This document shows positions 1 through 11,771 of a stretch of DNA of 64,000 bases, piece after piece. Where the stretch lies: contig NC_090177.1 of NCBI RefSeq assembly GCF_024679245.1, forward strand, positions 27,864,675-27,928,674, read 5' to 3'. This DNA comes from Pseudorasbora parva (Eukaryota; Chordata; Actinopteri; Cypriniformes; Gobionidae). A program made the position numbers and the translations under genes. The notes beneath the pieces were generated by a model, which searched no databases, was not told the DNA's origin, and saw only the letters and a program-made list of their open reading frames with translations. Within the stretch, counting starts at the first letter, position 1. Each line of letters begins with the position of its first letter.

Positions 1-263
1 AACTTTCGATTGATGTCAGAGTTCGGTTCACTTGGATGATGTGGACCTGCAGACTATATATAAAACATGATAGTGTTTCAATGACTTTCCAAAAGAGGGG
101 GAAATATAAAGAGATTGATTACAGCATTCAGAAGAAAGAAAGATGTCAAATTTGCCAACACCGACTCCCTCAGCCTTTGTATTAGAAACACCTTCACAGA
201 AGTGTTAATTCATTTTTTGTGTAATTTGTTGCCAAGGTAATGTAACACCAACATATAGAGTTA
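1..263. other. Unassigned AT-rich DNA
   Basis: No coding region, inverted repeat or known repeat is visible. The stretch ends where the first CACTG-type element begins. Confidence 0.5.
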
Positions 264-613
264 CACTGTGAAAAAATATTTAGAAAAAAAGTTACCTGGT
301 TGCCTTAAAATTTTGAGTTCATTAAAATTAAAATTTTGAGTTAATACAATGAACATTTTTTGAGATTCGACAACCTTTATTAAAATATTATTAAAAGATT
401 TTGTAAGCATATTGGGTAAATGTGTGTGTTTTAAATGTGTGTTATGATTTATCAAATTTTTTATGTGGTTCAGATACAATAATATTTTGAGTTTCTATTT
501 ATTAAACTAATTTCCTTCATTGTATCAACTCAAATTTTTAATTTCAATAAACTCAAAATTTTAAGGCAACTAGGTTACTTACTTTTTTAAGTTAAACCAA
601 CAAAAACTAAGTG
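264..613 (-). mobile_element. CACTG-terminated non-autonomous DNA element, copy 1
   Basis: The element begins CACTGTGAAAAAAT. The arm reading GTTACCTGGTTGCCTTAAAA near the left end returns as its reverse complement near 560-585, so the two halves are long imperfect inverted repeats. It is the reverse orientation of the copies at 37174 and 60569 and the same orientation as that at 55497. Compared with those copies it lacks the central piece containing TGCAAAATTGTGCTATTTTC. The right end (about 613) is degraded. It has no coding capacity. CACTG termini suggest an EnSpm/CACTA-type MITE, but clean 3-bp target duplications are not visible. Confidence 0.65.
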
Positions 614-1033
614 TATAAACGTGAATCAACTTTAAATGTGCAAAAAAACAAAAATAAGATTGTGATGTTCGTAACTTTGGAAACGTGTCATAACAGCCAG
701 TGAAAAGGGTCCATAGTACTAAATCGTGGAAGCTATTGATGACATATGATTCAATAATCCTGTGTGTTTGTGTGTTCTCACTCACTTTCCTGACTAGCAT
801 GACTGACACACTGCAAGCAGAGAGAATTTAGGCCAATTGAACTTGGGTTCAGGCCAGGCAATCGAAGCAAGTATGAAAGCACCCTTATTCAGACACTTTT
901 TATTCAAAACAAATTATAGTAATGAGTTGCAACATCTGAGCTAACAACCAAGATCATTCACCATCACTCTCATGTTACATAAGGGAAATCCCCAAACTCT
1001 GCTATAATACTCTCTGCAGTCTGCATTCATTCA
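614..1033. other. Unassigned DNA
   Basis: No gene or recognisable repeat boundary seen. Confidence 0.4.
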
Positions 1034-1620
1034 AAGTCCCTTTCAAGGAAAGTCTGTTCACTCGGCAGCCATATTTGCAACGCCTCCGGGCAGCACGGGC
1101 ATCTAAGACCAAGTCTTATCTATTTGAATGGGGGATCCTGAAATCTCAAGGTCTGCTTGCCGAGCTTACAATTAAATAACACATTTCAAATCAGCAACAA
1201 AATCTGACATAAACTGTCCCTTAAATGTTGTTGCTTCTGCTGAAAAGCGTTAAAAAGCTTATTTTTCAGGCTAGACCAGCCGACACGCATGTGCAGTCCT
1301 AAGCACAAGTCTCCGGTTTCTATGGGAACCGGAGGTTCTAACGGCAGCTGCAGTGACGCAATGACTTTACAGATCAGCGATTGGCTTTTTTACTTTAGAA
1401 GGGCGGGACTTATTTCCCCATATAGAGTGGTGCAGGTACGACATCACTTCGTAGGCCAAAATTCAGGAGCCAGATAGCATTTAGCACTTCCGGTGAAAGA
1501 GTTGTTGGACTCGGAAGCTTCGAGATGATGACATTAAAATAGCGGGGGGTGTTGTGTAGTCCATTTATAGCCTACCTTAGTACCTTTAGCTTTTTACTAC
1601 TTCTTTTTTTTTTGCGATAA
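1034..1620. mobile_element. Probable dispersed repeat, GC-richer block
   Basis: This block is richer in GC and CpG than its surroundings and resembles, from memory, a dispersed cyprinid repeat. Support inside the window is the shared phrase AGAGTGGTGCAGGTACGACA near 1426, which recurs with one change (AGAGTGGTGCAGGTATGACA) near 16101, followed in both by TCAC and a GGC-containing stretch. The ends are uncertain, and no open reading frame of note is present. Confidence 0.4.
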
Positions 1621-2454
1621 TCAAAAAGACTATGGAAAAATCTCAAGGGAAAGTTTCTCAAGGGAACAAGTGATGCTAACTGCCAGTTGGCCTACAAAGT
1701 GACGCCATACTGGCACCACTCTATTGTGCATTGTAGTTTATACTATAAGTAAACTCTGATATACTGAAAATCAAGGCTTTGTTCATTAATATAAAAAAAA
1801 ATTGTAAACTCAAAATGTTACATCAACACATTGAAATAGGATTACATTGTTGCAGACACATCTGAGATATGTATTGGCTGAGTTCTTTTGAAAGTTCGAT
1901 AGTACTGATAAATTATGATAAAGTAAGGTGTACAAAGAGCCAGACTCATACACAGGAAACCCACCGCAGAACCACATCTTTTCTTGCTACTGGCATATCA
2001 AATCATTCATTCATGTACACCCTTTGCTTTAGTAGCGAGCAATACACTTACTACTAATTGGTTACTGATTGTTACATTACTTTTCTTTTGTATTGAGCAT
2101 TTAATCCTTTCTCGATGGATGCATTACTTTGCTTTTGTATTATTAGTATTTGGCATGTAGGGAGTATTGTTTATTAAAATCTCTCAAACACTCATAAGCG
2201 TAAACCTCTCTTCAATTACCCTTTTGATTAAAGGTCAAAATCCACCTGCTGTCTCCTGCTGACCACACATTTACTAAAGCAGGGTCATATGAGTCTAAAA
2301 TGTAAACATTTACAAACACACACACAGGTTGCTACCTAAGTCATTGAGCAGACTTCATAACCTAAAAAACAACAGACTTTTTTATACTGTTAATAGCTAA
2401 TTCATATTCCAGTCAGTAAAATACTTTTATTCAAAAAATTTATTTTGACTTTCT

Positions 2455-2457
<3 letters not shown>
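1621..2457. other. Unassigned AT-rich DNA
   Basis: Only short poly-A/T runs are visible. No gene or clear element ends are seen. Confidence 0.4.

Positions 2458-2490
<33 letters not shown>
2458..2490. repeat. (CA)n microsatellite
   Basis: About 16 uninterrupted CA units, followed by a short A-rich run. Confidence 0.95.
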
Positions 2491-2495
<5 letters not shown>

Positions 2496-2515
2496 AATAA
2501 ATAAATACTGTTTTC

Positions 2516-2795
2516 AGCATTGATAATAAGAAATGTTTCTTGAGCAGCAAATCGTCATATTAGAATGATTTCTGAAGGGTCATGTGACACTGAAGACTGG
2601 AGAAAGGATGCTGAAAAATAAAACTTTTGCATCACAGTAATAAATTAAATGTTAAAATACTAAAATAGAAAGCTGTTTTGAATATTAACACGCACGCACG
2701 CACACTTTTTAAATTATAGTTTTAATATATTTTTGATTAAATAAATGCAGTCTTGGAGAACATAAAAAAATCTACCGACCCCAAACTTGGTATTG
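2516..2795 (+). repeat. Dispersed repeat ending ...ACCCCAAACTT...
   Basis: The hallmarks are TTTCTGAAGGGTCATGTGAC, a CATCACAGTAATAAATTA block and a final CCGACCCCAAACTTGG. Related copies occur in this window at about 9936-10150 (reverse), 11772-12013 and 17930-18095. From memory this is a very common zebrafish/cyprinid repeat whose full copies are imperfect foldbacks with CCAAACTTTTGA...GGTAGT ends. It is non-coding. Confidence 0.6.
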
Positions 2796-2807
2796 TGAAT
2801 ATGAATG

Positions 2808-4345
2808 CATCATTGTCCGTATTATGATTGATTCAATGTTTCCACACTTTGTTACGCTACAGCCATATTTATTTAAATTTATTTTTTTCTCAATTCTACA
2901 AACAATACTCTATACTGACAATGTGAAAGAAGTTTCTTTGCAAATTTATTAAAAATAAAAAGTGACAAATTAAAGTATTCACAGCCTTTGCACAATAATT
3001 TGTTGAAGCACCTCTGGCACCAATTACAGCCTTGAGTCTGTTTGAGTATGATGCTACAAGCTTAGCACACCTATTTTTGGGAAGTTTCTCTCATTCTTCT
3101 TTGCAGGATCAAGGTGGATGGGAAGCATCAATGCAGCCATTTTCAGATCTCTCCAGAGATTTTCAATTGTGTTCAAGTCTGCTTCAACTCTGGCTGGGCC
3201 ACTCAAGGACATTCACAGAGTTGTAGCCACTTCTTTGTTATCTTGGTTATGTGCTTAGGGTCGTTGTCCTGTTGGAAGATCCCAACAGGATCTGGTCACC
3301 CCAGTCTAAATCCCAGAGCGATCTGGAGCAGGTTTTCATCAAGGAAATCTCTGTACATTGCTGCATTCAACTTTCCCTTGATTCTGACTAGTCTCCCAGT
3401 TAATGACACTTAAAAACATCCCACAGCATGATGCTGCCACCACCATGCTTCACTGTATGGATGGCATTGGCCAGGTGACGAGCGGGCCTGATTTCCTCCA
3501 GACATGACGCTTGACATTCAGGCCATTCAATCTTTGTAGCATCAGACCAGACAACTTAGTTTCTTATGGTCTGAGAGTTTTTCAGATGCCTTTTGGCAAA
3601 TTCCAGGTGGGCTGTCATGTGCCGTCTGGCCACTCTACCATACAGGCCTGACTGGTGGAGTTCTGGAGAGATGGTTGTTCTTCTGGAAGGTTCTCCTCTC
3701 TCCACAGAGAAACGCTGGAGCTCTTTCAGAGTGACCATTGGGTTCTTGGTCACCTCTCTGGCTAAAGTGTTTCTCCCCTGATCACTCAGTTTTGCCAGTT
3801 TGGCTCAGGAAAAATCCAGGTGGTTCTAAACTTCCTCCCTTTATGGATGACGGAGGCCAGAACCTTCAAGGCAGCAGAAATTGTACCCATCTCCAGATCT
3901 ATGCCTCTATACAATCCTGTCTCGGAGGTCTACAGACAATTCCGTTGACTTCCTGGCTTGGTTTGTGCTCTGCAATGCACTGTTAACTTTGGGACCTTAT
4001 ATAGACAGGTGTGTGCCTTTCAAAACCATGTCCAATCAACTGAATTTACAACATTTGGACTCCAGTCAAGTTGTAAAAACATATGAAGGATGATCAGTAG
4101 AAACCTGAGCTTAATTTTGAGTGTCATGGTAAAGGCCGTGAATGGTTGTGTAATTTTATTTTTTTTGTCTTTTATATGTAATACATATATTAAAACAAAG
4201 ATTTCAAACAAACTTTGTTCACGTTGTCATTATGGGGTAGTGATTTTAGAATTGAGAAACAAATAAAAATGTAATTCATTTTGGAATAAGGCTGTAACAT
4301 AACAAAATGAGGAAAAAGTGAAACACTGTGAATACGTTCCGGATG
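2808..4345 (-). mobile_element. Tc1/mariner-type transposon fossil 1
   Basis: This element of about 1.54 kb is bounded by long imperfect inverted repeats of roughly 200 bp. Left-end segments such as TTTGTTACGCTACAGCC and TTTCTCAATTCTA match, in reverse complement, the right-end segments GGCTGTAACATAACAAAA and TAGAATTGAGAAAC. The right end finishes near TTCCGGATG, as in related fish Tc1 elements. The left end is eroded, so its position is approximate, and a TA duplication is not evident. The transposase lies on the minus strand and is broken. Being immobile by itself, it is best read as an old copy. Confidence 0.85.
3010..3954 (-). pseudogene. Tc1-family transposase pseudogene (fossil 1)
   Basis: Tc1 transposases cut and paste their own element in the nucleus with an N-terminal paired-like DNA-binding region and a C-terminal DD34E catalytic domain. 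Here the minus strand encodes a degenerate start region (KSTELSVDLRDRIV) whose initiating ATG is changed and which soon meets a stop. Next comes a clean 65-codon stretch at 3556-3753 (MTKNPMVTLKELQRFSVERG...) covering the second helix-turn-helix. The catalytic half follows, with the fragment IFQQDNDPKH for the second aspartate motif, then a segment near 3120-3210 that corresponds to the WPSQSPDLNPIENLW region but with bases lost. Several stops and frameshifts separate these pieces, so no functional enzyme is possible. Family assignment is firm and exact limits are approximate. Confidence 0.85.
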
Positions 4346-4518
4346 CATTGGATGTTATTCCAAAGACAAAAAATTAGATTCTGGAATATATCAAATCCCA
4401 GATTATAAAATCAAGTTTTTTTTTCCCTCATTCAATATCTTGTTTTATTCCGAAATATGCTACTACAGAAGTAAACGAGTTGCCAATGGCAATTCGTGTT
4501 GACTTTAAAAGAGAACGT

Positions 4519-4522
4519 TTAT

Positions 4523-4613
<91 letters not shown>

Positions 4614-4618
4614 GATAA
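4519..4618. repeat. (AT)43 microsatellite with inverted flanks
   Basis: Uninterrupted AT dinucleotides run from 4525 to 4610. They are bracketed by TTATCC on the left (4519-4524) and GGATAA on the right (4613-4618), so the whole tract can fold into one hairpin or cruciform. Confidence 0.95.
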
Positions 4619-4619
4619 G

Positions 4620-5254
4620 AGGAAGTGACAGCTGTGTGGCGCTGCTGCAGTCATCACACAGCGGGGAGGGTGCAGGGGGGTGACACTACGCCATTCAGTT
4701 ACTCCAGGGAGCCCTGCGCCATTGTGATGCCTCAGCTTCTCCGCAAACACTCCTCATTGCACACATACATCCATCATTCACACAGCGCATCTAACATGCT
4801 ATAAACACAAACACATGACATCCAATCCATTCCCAACAAGAGTATTCAAATGTGACTAATATGAAATTCTATATGTAAAAAATATTGGTGTATCCAGGTC
4901 ATTTGAACAGTCTTTGAGTACTTTGTAAAGGTTTGACAGATTGGTTAGTGGGGGTGGGCAGGTTTATATATGACCATCCTTCTGTAGGCCACACAAACGC
5001 ACGATCGCTGAATGCTGCCACAGAGGGGGGAAACTGGCCATCCATATTGGCTGCGTGAGTGTGTCTGAGGTTTTGTTTGGAGATTAAAGGGTTTTCACAT
5101 TCCTCTGGCCTGGGGGTCAGAGGTCACCGTGTACACCATGCTGCCTCCTGTGTGCAGGTTTAACCCCTTCTGTCCAAAGGCAGAGAGTGAGCGAACAGCT
5201 AGTTCAAGGTCACAGGCATAGTCAAATACAGGCAGTATGCCAGATTCTGATCAA
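4620..5254. other. Unassigned, apparently single-copy DNA
   Basis: The composition is more balanced than in the neighbouring repeats (for example around 5020-5200). No splice-framed coding exon could be supported. Confidence 0.4.
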
Positions 5255-5960
5255 TTACATTAGCTGCTTTTACATGGACCCTAATAATCCAATCGTAGCC
5301 TGACTAGTAGCACAATCGGAACAAATAAAGTCACATGTAACCATGTCAATCGGAATGAATTGGCCAGATCTGAATAAAATTTAATTTGGATTGTAAGGGA
5401 TGGTTTATTGCTTTTGTAATCCGACCGAGAGGGCATGTAAACACTTAATCGGAACTGAAAACTGGAAAGTACTGTGCATGTGCACTGATGTAGAAATAGC
5501 ATAATGACGTATGACGTGCCGAAAGAGCCGATCTAAAGTGTCATAAATGAGTGTCCTGTCATTCTGAAATTGTCTTTTTACTCATCATCTGTGAAGTGGA
5601 GCAGGACAACGTCCCAAAGGCTTTGTTTCTGCTCCATAACATTGGAGCAAGTAACAAGTAACATTGGCTTTGCTGTTTCACAGAAGCCAGAGATACTGTT
5701 GTTTTTATGTTAGCTATATTAACAGGACAGTTTTGAGTGGCATTGTTTTGTCTGGAGCTGGTGTGCTGCTGGCGACTAACAATGAACTCTTGCTTATATA
5801 TAGCTACTCTTGTGTACTGTATGCTATTTTTTGTTTCTCCTTGTCGTTTGTTTGTCATCTGTGCTTTATTTTCTGCAAAGCTTTATTTTGCTTCACTTCA
5901 GCTATAATAAAGAGACATCCACTCTTTCATTGTGTTTTTGTGCAATGAAGGGAGGGGTAT
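5255..5960. mobile_element. Probable non-autonomous DNA element
   Basis: From memory, this stretch resembles a dispersed cyprinid repeat. It starts near ACATGGACCCTAATAATCC, contains TGGCCAGATCTGAATAAAAT and a TATATATAGC box, and ends near an AATAAAGAGACATCC segment. Neither exact ends nor a target duplication can be shown from this single copy, and no coding frame is maintained. Confidence 0.35.
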
Positions 5961-6097
5961 GTTTGTTTTAGGTTGATTTCAAACATCTCAGAAACCGACT
6001 AGAGCATCTTTAACTAATATGATCATGTTTAAATTGATTTGATAGAATGTCAGATTTTTTCTCCTAAATAAGCAGTAGTGTATAACTTTTAATGCCA

Positions 6098-6769
6098 CAG
6101 GCCCTATTTTAATGATCTGAGCGCATGGTCTTAAGCGCATGGTGCAGATGCACTTAGTCCAAATCCACTTTTGCTAGTTTAATGACTGAAAAAACGGCCA
6201 GGCGCATGGTTCAAAAGGATTCTCCCTATACTCCATTAATGAGTCATGGTTGTGTTTTTGGGTGTAACGCGCAATAAACCAATCAGAGTCTCATCTCCCA
6301 TTCCCTTTAAAAGTCAGTTGCACTAGCACCATGGCGCATTTACTATTGAACTGAATGAATGCATTTTATTTTTAATATTTAAACATTATTGTGCGCTGCT
6401 GCGCATCCCTGTGTGTGTAATAAGCAGAGTGTGAGTTGTGCACCTGCCTATAGGCGCATAATACCAACGCACTGTTAAATTAACCAAAAATACTCCACTA
6501 TTGACTTTAACGCAGGTTTTTGTTGGTAAATGGCACAGTCGATTTCAGTTGCCTCAACATAGCAACACGCCAACAATGCGCCTGAACAGACCTCTTTTTC
6601 AGACCAGTGTGCCCATGGACAAACAGATGTGCTCGCCCTTGCTATTTAAGCCTTTGCTATTTAAAAAATGTGGCGCTAGATGTGAAAACGATAACAGCCT
6701 CGGGCTGAAACTAGCAAAAAACACTTGCGTTGTCCCTGGCGTTGCATTGCCGGTGTATGACAGGGCCCC
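6098..6769. mobile_element. hAT-like MITE with GGCCCTAT-type ends
   Basis: The left end reads CAGGCCCTATTTTAATGATC and the right end reads GTATGACAGGGCCCC, a GGGCCC-containing inverted pair. The interior is full of GCGCA and GCGCAT words, typical of a dispersed fish MITE family I recall. The flanking octamers (AATGCCAC and CATGTCAG) agree at only five of eight positions, so the target duplication is decayed or misplaced. Confidence 0.5.
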
Positions 6770-7189
6770 ATGTCAGCATCTTCATTGCAAAAAAGAAGTC
6801 AAAAAAATTAAACGATAAAAAAAAAAAAAATCCTTAAGTGGTCAAATTTATTTAAAATACATTCCACCAAAGGAAGATCAGTTGTTTAAGATTCCATTAC
6901 TTGAATACATGATTTGAAGTCTGTGAAAATTATAAAATTATTTTGTTGCGAGTTTCCAGTATATTCTAAAGCTAAAAGTAAAGCATGTGAAAATTGAGAC
7001 TTGTTTTTGCATGTGGACTCCATAATTTTGTTGTCCAGTCACCATTCCTCACATTTTTAAAAATCTTCGAACCATCTGTAAATATGATTGAGTATGATTG
7101 AGTCTAAAAATTGCTGTCTATTTACATATTATATGTAGGATTAAGTAAATCCATTCTTCTGACAAGTCAAACCCACGTTGATATTTACA
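6770..7189. other. Unassigned AT-rich DNA
   Basis: No gene or repeat boundary seen. Confidence 0.4.
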
Positions 7190-7496
7190 ATAGGTTTCTT
7201 TCCCAATATACTATACAATTATAATTTATATGTATTATCTTAGAATGAGCCTTTTCTATCTACATGCATTGCAGGTCTCCTTACATTGAAGTCACCATTT
7301 TGTTTGCCATGTTTCTACAGTAGCCCTAAAAGGACAAAATGCTGGCTACTCTATGCTGTCTCAGATGACATCACCTTTGTCCTGTGTCAGCCACTGTAGC
7401 TTCTCTATGTGCTTCGAAAGGGAGGGGTGGGCAGTTGCAATTCGCAACCTCACCACTAGAAGGGTCTGCTAAACTTTACACAGTACACCTTTAAGA
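7190..7496. mobile_element. MITE, right part preserved
   Basis: The block runs from a TTATCTTAGAATGAGCC segment through GAAGTCACCATTTTGTTTGC and CATGTTTCTACAGTAGCCCT to a right end CACAGTACACCTTTAAG. From memory it matches a common cyprinid MITE with TTTAAAGGTG-type ends. The left end has diverged beyond recognition. Confidence 0.5.
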
Positions 7497-8075
7497 CAAA
7501 CCATGTGCAAATGCATAAGTCAATACCATTGCTGGGTATATTTTTCTTAAAATTGCAATGAAAAAATCTTGCAAAAACGTGGTTTGAAAATGCTGGTGTT
7601 TCTTATGTCACAAACTACTTTGTAACCAATCACGTCAACATGTGGGCGGGCTTTATCAGATCATTACTATGCTAGGAAGCAGAGGGGTCTCAAAAAAGCC
7701 AGGTTTATCCTGGTATATTTTTCTGTTGATATGAATAGATATTGTTAACTGTTTGATAATGCAGTCCAGCCCAAGGCTAATCATATTAATTACTGTCATG
7801 TATCCGACGTTGTAGACAACAATACATAAAACGCGTTACCATTCTGATACATCGACTTGTAGGCGAGCATGTATGAGTGAGTGGAGGCGGGCCACACTTG
7901 CATATTCATGATTCCGCGTATACTAAATGTAGCAAGGGTGTAGAGTTACTGTACATTCACGCTATTTTAAGGCATAAATAAACTTTTTCACAGGTTAAAA
8001 AATTTAAACATGTTATTTTGGTGATCACAAATGAGTTTTAAGGGATACAATTATTGACTACAGGGGGACTTTAAA
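7497..8075. mobile_element. Possible second MITE abutting the first
   Basis: GC-richer words (GTGGGCGGGC, GTGGAGGCGGGCC) alternate with AT-rich DNA, and the stretch ends at GGGGGACTTTAAAT, as many TTTAA-flanked fish elements do. The evidence is only stylistic, so this is tentative. Confidence 0.3.
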
Positions 8076-9935
8076 TAACTAATTTCCATGGAAAATGTTT
8101 AAATCATTTACAGAGAGAATGAACTGAATAGCCTTTTCTTGACTGTTTATGAAGCTACACACAAAGATGATTTCAGCTGAAATTAGGACTGCCTACTCCT
8201 GTCATGGAGTGACTTTTAAAAATGCAAATGTTAACAACAAAAAAAATCTACCCAATCAGAGAGTCCATCAAAAGGTCAGTGAGTGCACTTCTGGTGGACT
8301 TCCACCAGGTGGGAGGGACTTACAAACAAGAAAGATGATTTGATTTGATCTGCACACATGAGCAAACTCCACCTGTCCTGAACCCATCGAAGTGCAAAAA
8401 CTATTTATTCACTTAAATACCATTACACAAGACAACTGTCATTTTTACCTTATGAGTGAGATCAAATATACTCACTTGATGTCTCACTTTACTACTCAAT
8501 GTCTATAAATAACAGGTAAATAAGACATTAAACTCATAAAAACACTGATTCAAGTAAAACTGAGACGTTTATTTATTAAACAGCAGATGCACAGACAGGG
8601 CTGTGTGAACCCAGGCCGTCTCACGCCTCTGAGGGTTTTATTAACGCACAGGCACACGACTCTCAACGTGTTCCGGAAAAAAAGAAGTTCAGTTACCAAA
8701 AATAGCCCTTGAGTTCACCATACTGAGCTAAAGTGACAACAGCCGCGCTCGAGAGAGGGAGACGAGTGAGATTACGAGAGTGTGTGGTAGTTAAGCAAAG
8801 CAACAGATGGCACAGAGAGCGAGTGAGAGAAAAGAATTTCAGAGAGGAAGGAAAGAGGAAGGAGAGAAAGAAAAAAAGAAAGAGAGGGACAGAGGGAGGG
8901 AGGGAGGGAGGAGCTCTCGGTCAGTGATAGTTTCACAGACTCCAGAGGGGAGGATGGCTAGTCATGCTTTACTGACCACATTGACAAGGGATGACAGGCA
9001 GAGGAAGGGGGAGCAACTGCAACAGGAGATGCCAGATATGAGACCTGCAGGGGACAGAAAGTGTGTGTGCGTGTGTGTTATCTTCACGTTCAGGGGCTTA
9101 AACACAAACAAAGACAACTTTTAACCTGAGGCCTGGTAGAAAAAACCTACAATGTGCACTTTGTCCTAGTCATTTCGGAATTGTAGTTACAAATCAACAC
9201 CACCCTATTTTCAAGTGCACTTTTTTAACACGCGTAGCTGTTTGACTTTCTGGTGGTCACACACCTTTTACCCCACCCGCACGGGTCCTGTGGCTCTCGC
9301 TGTGACGGACAGGTTTCACTTCCTCAAACAGTGTCCGTTTGGACTGTACAGAGACCTTAGTGGGGTCGTGAAGAGCGGAAAGCTGCCTCCCTTCCCACCC
9401 TACTGACACAGAGGTAAAGCCATGCCAAACCCTCAACAGTTACACTGCACTGGCCCTGGCTACCAGCACGGGATGTGGCCACAATCTGCACCGTCTCCGC
9501 CCCCCTCCACATTAAACACATCCACCAGCCTGGGCACAAACACAGGGAAACGCAGCTAAACTTAGCCCCGCTGCGGTTGACCGTTACAGCAGGCCAGCTC
9601 ACCTCATCTGCCTTGTGAAGTTGTGTTTGTCTCATTATAACAGATTTGATTGGTGCACTTCATTTTTGACATATCTTAAAGGGAAGTTGTAAAGTGTACC
9701 GTGAAATTCTGTTGAAGAAGCTCACAGTGACAAGTGAATGACCAGCAACAAGGACAAAACAACATAACATATACAATAAATTCACTATAAAAGTGCCTCA
9801 GGTGAGGAAATGTAAGTCCTTAAAATCACTGATAATCACTTGATAGGCATTTACAATAGGAATATTCATTATAGGTTAACTATCCCTTTAAAGTTGTCTT
9901 TAATGCGAGAGAAAGCTATCCATTACAATTATTAT
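8076..9935. other. Largely unassigned DNA with a purine-rich tract
   Basis: A stretch of about 170 bp at 8750-8920 is almost purely A and G on the plus strand. The section from 8580 to 8730 and that from 9160 to 9660 are GC-balanced and look single-copy. The reading frames across the purine tract are lysine/arginine/glutamate-rich by composition and are not credible genes. Confidence 0.4.
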
Positions 9936-10150
9936 ATTATATTACATTTATAAACTATCATTCATATTTGGGGTCTGTTTTTGAAAGAAATCTCTTATTA
10001 AGGTTATAATTATCTGATCAAAAACAGTAAAAACAGTATTATTGTGAAATATTATTACAATTTATAACAATAATTGTTTTCTACTTTAATATATTTTAAA
10101 ATATAATTTATTCCTGTGATACAAAACTTAATTTTCGGCATCACTACATT
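9936..10150 (-). repeat. Dispersed GGTAGT-family repeat, reverse copy
   Basis: Read on the minus strand it gives TATCACAGGAATAAATTATA, then GTAATAATATTTCACAATAA and later AAAACAGACCCCAAATATG. This is the same order of blocks as the copies at 2516 and 17930. Confidence 0.6.
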
Positions 10151-10344
10151 ACATTATAAATATCTGGGTATTTTTGAATGTTTGAATGTTTATGAATGTG
10201 AGCATTATTACATTTCATTATTGTGTTTATTGAGACGGTCATAATTAGGTATTTTGTATATAAAATACTATAGGATCACATAAATAATTAGTAATTGAAC
10301 AGACAATGACAGCTGCTATGATGTAATATAAGGGAATTAATTGG

Positions 10345-11526
10345 AAGTGGGAGTAAATAAGTTCTACCTGTTCAAATTCTAATTAATGCAATTATTTAAT
10401 CAACCAATTACATGGTAGTTGCTTCAATGCATTTAGGGGTGTGGTCCTGGTCAAGACAATCTCCCGAACTCTAAACTGAATGCCAGGATGGGAAAGAAAG
10501 GTGATTTAAGCCATTTTGAGTATGGCATGGTTGTTGGTGCCAGACGGGCCGGTTGGAGTATTTCACAATCTGCTCAGTTACTGGGATTTTCACATACAAC
10601 CATTTCTAGGGTTTACAAAGAATGGTGTGAAAAAGGGAAAAACATCCAGTATGCGGCAGTCCTGTGGGCAAAAAGGCCTTGTTGATGCTAGAGGTCAGAG
10701 GAGAATGGGCCGACTGATTCAAGCTGATAGAAGAGCAACTTTGACTGAAATAACCACTCGTTACAACTGAGGTATGCAGCAAATCATTTGTGAAGCCACA
10801 ACACACACAACCTTGAGGCGGATGGGCTACAACAGCAGAAGACCCCACCGGGTACCACTCATCTCCACTACAAATAGGAAAAAAGAGGATACAATTTGCA
10901 TGAGCTCACCAAAATTGGACAGTTGACGACTGTAAAAATGTTGCCTGATGGTAGAGCCAGAATTTGGCATAAACAGAATGAGAACATGGATCCATCATAC
11001 CTTGTTACCACTGTGCAGGCTGGTGGTGGTGGTGTAATGGTGTGGGGGATGTTTTCTTGGCACACTTTAGGCCCCTTAGTGCCAATTGGGCATCATTTAA
11101 ATGCCACGGGCTACCTGAGCATTGCTTCTGACCATGTCCATCCCTTTATGACTACCTTGTACCCATCCTCTGATGGCTACTTCCAGCAGGATAATGCACC
11201 ATGTCACAAAGCTTGAATCATTTCATATTGGTTTCTTGAACATGACAAAAGTTCACTGTACTAAAATGGCTCCTACAGTCACCAGATCTCAACCCAATAG
11301 AGCATCTTTGAGATGTGGTGGAACGGGAGCTTCATGCCCTGGATGTGCATCCCACAAATCTCCATCAACTGCAAGATGCTGTCCTATCAATATGGGTCAA
11401 CATTTCTAAAGAATGCTTTCAGAACCTTGTTCAATCAATGCCACGCAGAATTAAGGCAGTTCTGAAGGTGAAAGGGGGTCAAACACAGTAGTAGTATAGT
11501 GTTCCCAATAATCCTTTAGGTGAGTG
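10345..11526 (+). mobile_element. Tc1/mariner-type transposon fossil 2
   Basis: This copy is about 1.18 kb and encodes a plus-strand transposase of a family starting MGKKGDLSxFExGMVVGAR. The right end, AATAATCCTTTAGGTGAGTG, is preserved. The left end, just before ACCTGTTCAAATTCTAATTA, is eroded. It differs from fossils 1, 3 and 4 in sequence and terminal repeats, so several Tc1 families invaded the locus. A TG microsatellite begins a few bases past the right end. Confidence 0.85.
10488..11491 (+). pseudogene. Tc1-family transposase pseudogene (fossil 2)
   Basis: The preserved start MGKKGDLSHFEYGMVVGARR (ATG at 10488) leads into a helix-turn-helix region (SISQSAQLLGFSHTTISRVY). The frame shifts near 10650, continues in another frame as LVDARGQRRMGRLIQADRRA, then stops at TTRYN. 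The catalytic half resumes after a deletion around 10890 with GRARIWHKQNENMDPSYL, GGGGVMVWGMFSWHTLGP and YFQQDNAPCHKA (second catalytic Asp). The final SPDLNPIE...LW region is present only across further frameshifts at 11270-11330, and the end reads KVKGGQTQ then stop at 11489-11491. The segment that would carry the first catalytic Asp is missing. The protein would be about 330 residues if intact, but here it is plainly dead. Confidence 0.9.
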
Positions 11527-11531
11527 TGTAC

Positions 11532-11540
<9 letters not shown>

Positions 11541-11581
<41 letters not shown>
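11541..11581. repeat. (TG)n microsatellite
   Basis: About 20 TG units follow a short TATATA run immediately downstream of Tc1 fossil 2. Confidence 0.95.
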
Positions 11582-11583
<2 letters not shown>

Positions 11584-11771
11584 TGTGTATATGTTGTGCA
11601 AAATTATTATGTGTAATGTGTGTGTATGGATATATATGTATATATGGGAGATATGCTATTATATTTTCCTATGTATATTGCATTGTATGTATATGTAGAT
11701 ATATATTTTTTCATTGTTTATTTTTAATTTAATTCAATTTTTTTGTTGCTCGAAATAAACTTCAATCAATC

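Noticed and set aside
4480..4750. Long open frames of alternating Ile-Tyr
   Set aside because: They are translations of the (AT)n microsatellite on both strands. The same applies at 22311-22672 and 59533-59951.
8733..9124. Basic, Glu/Arg/Lys-rich open frames
   Set aside because: They lie over a purine-rich tract, and the residues follow from AG-only codons.
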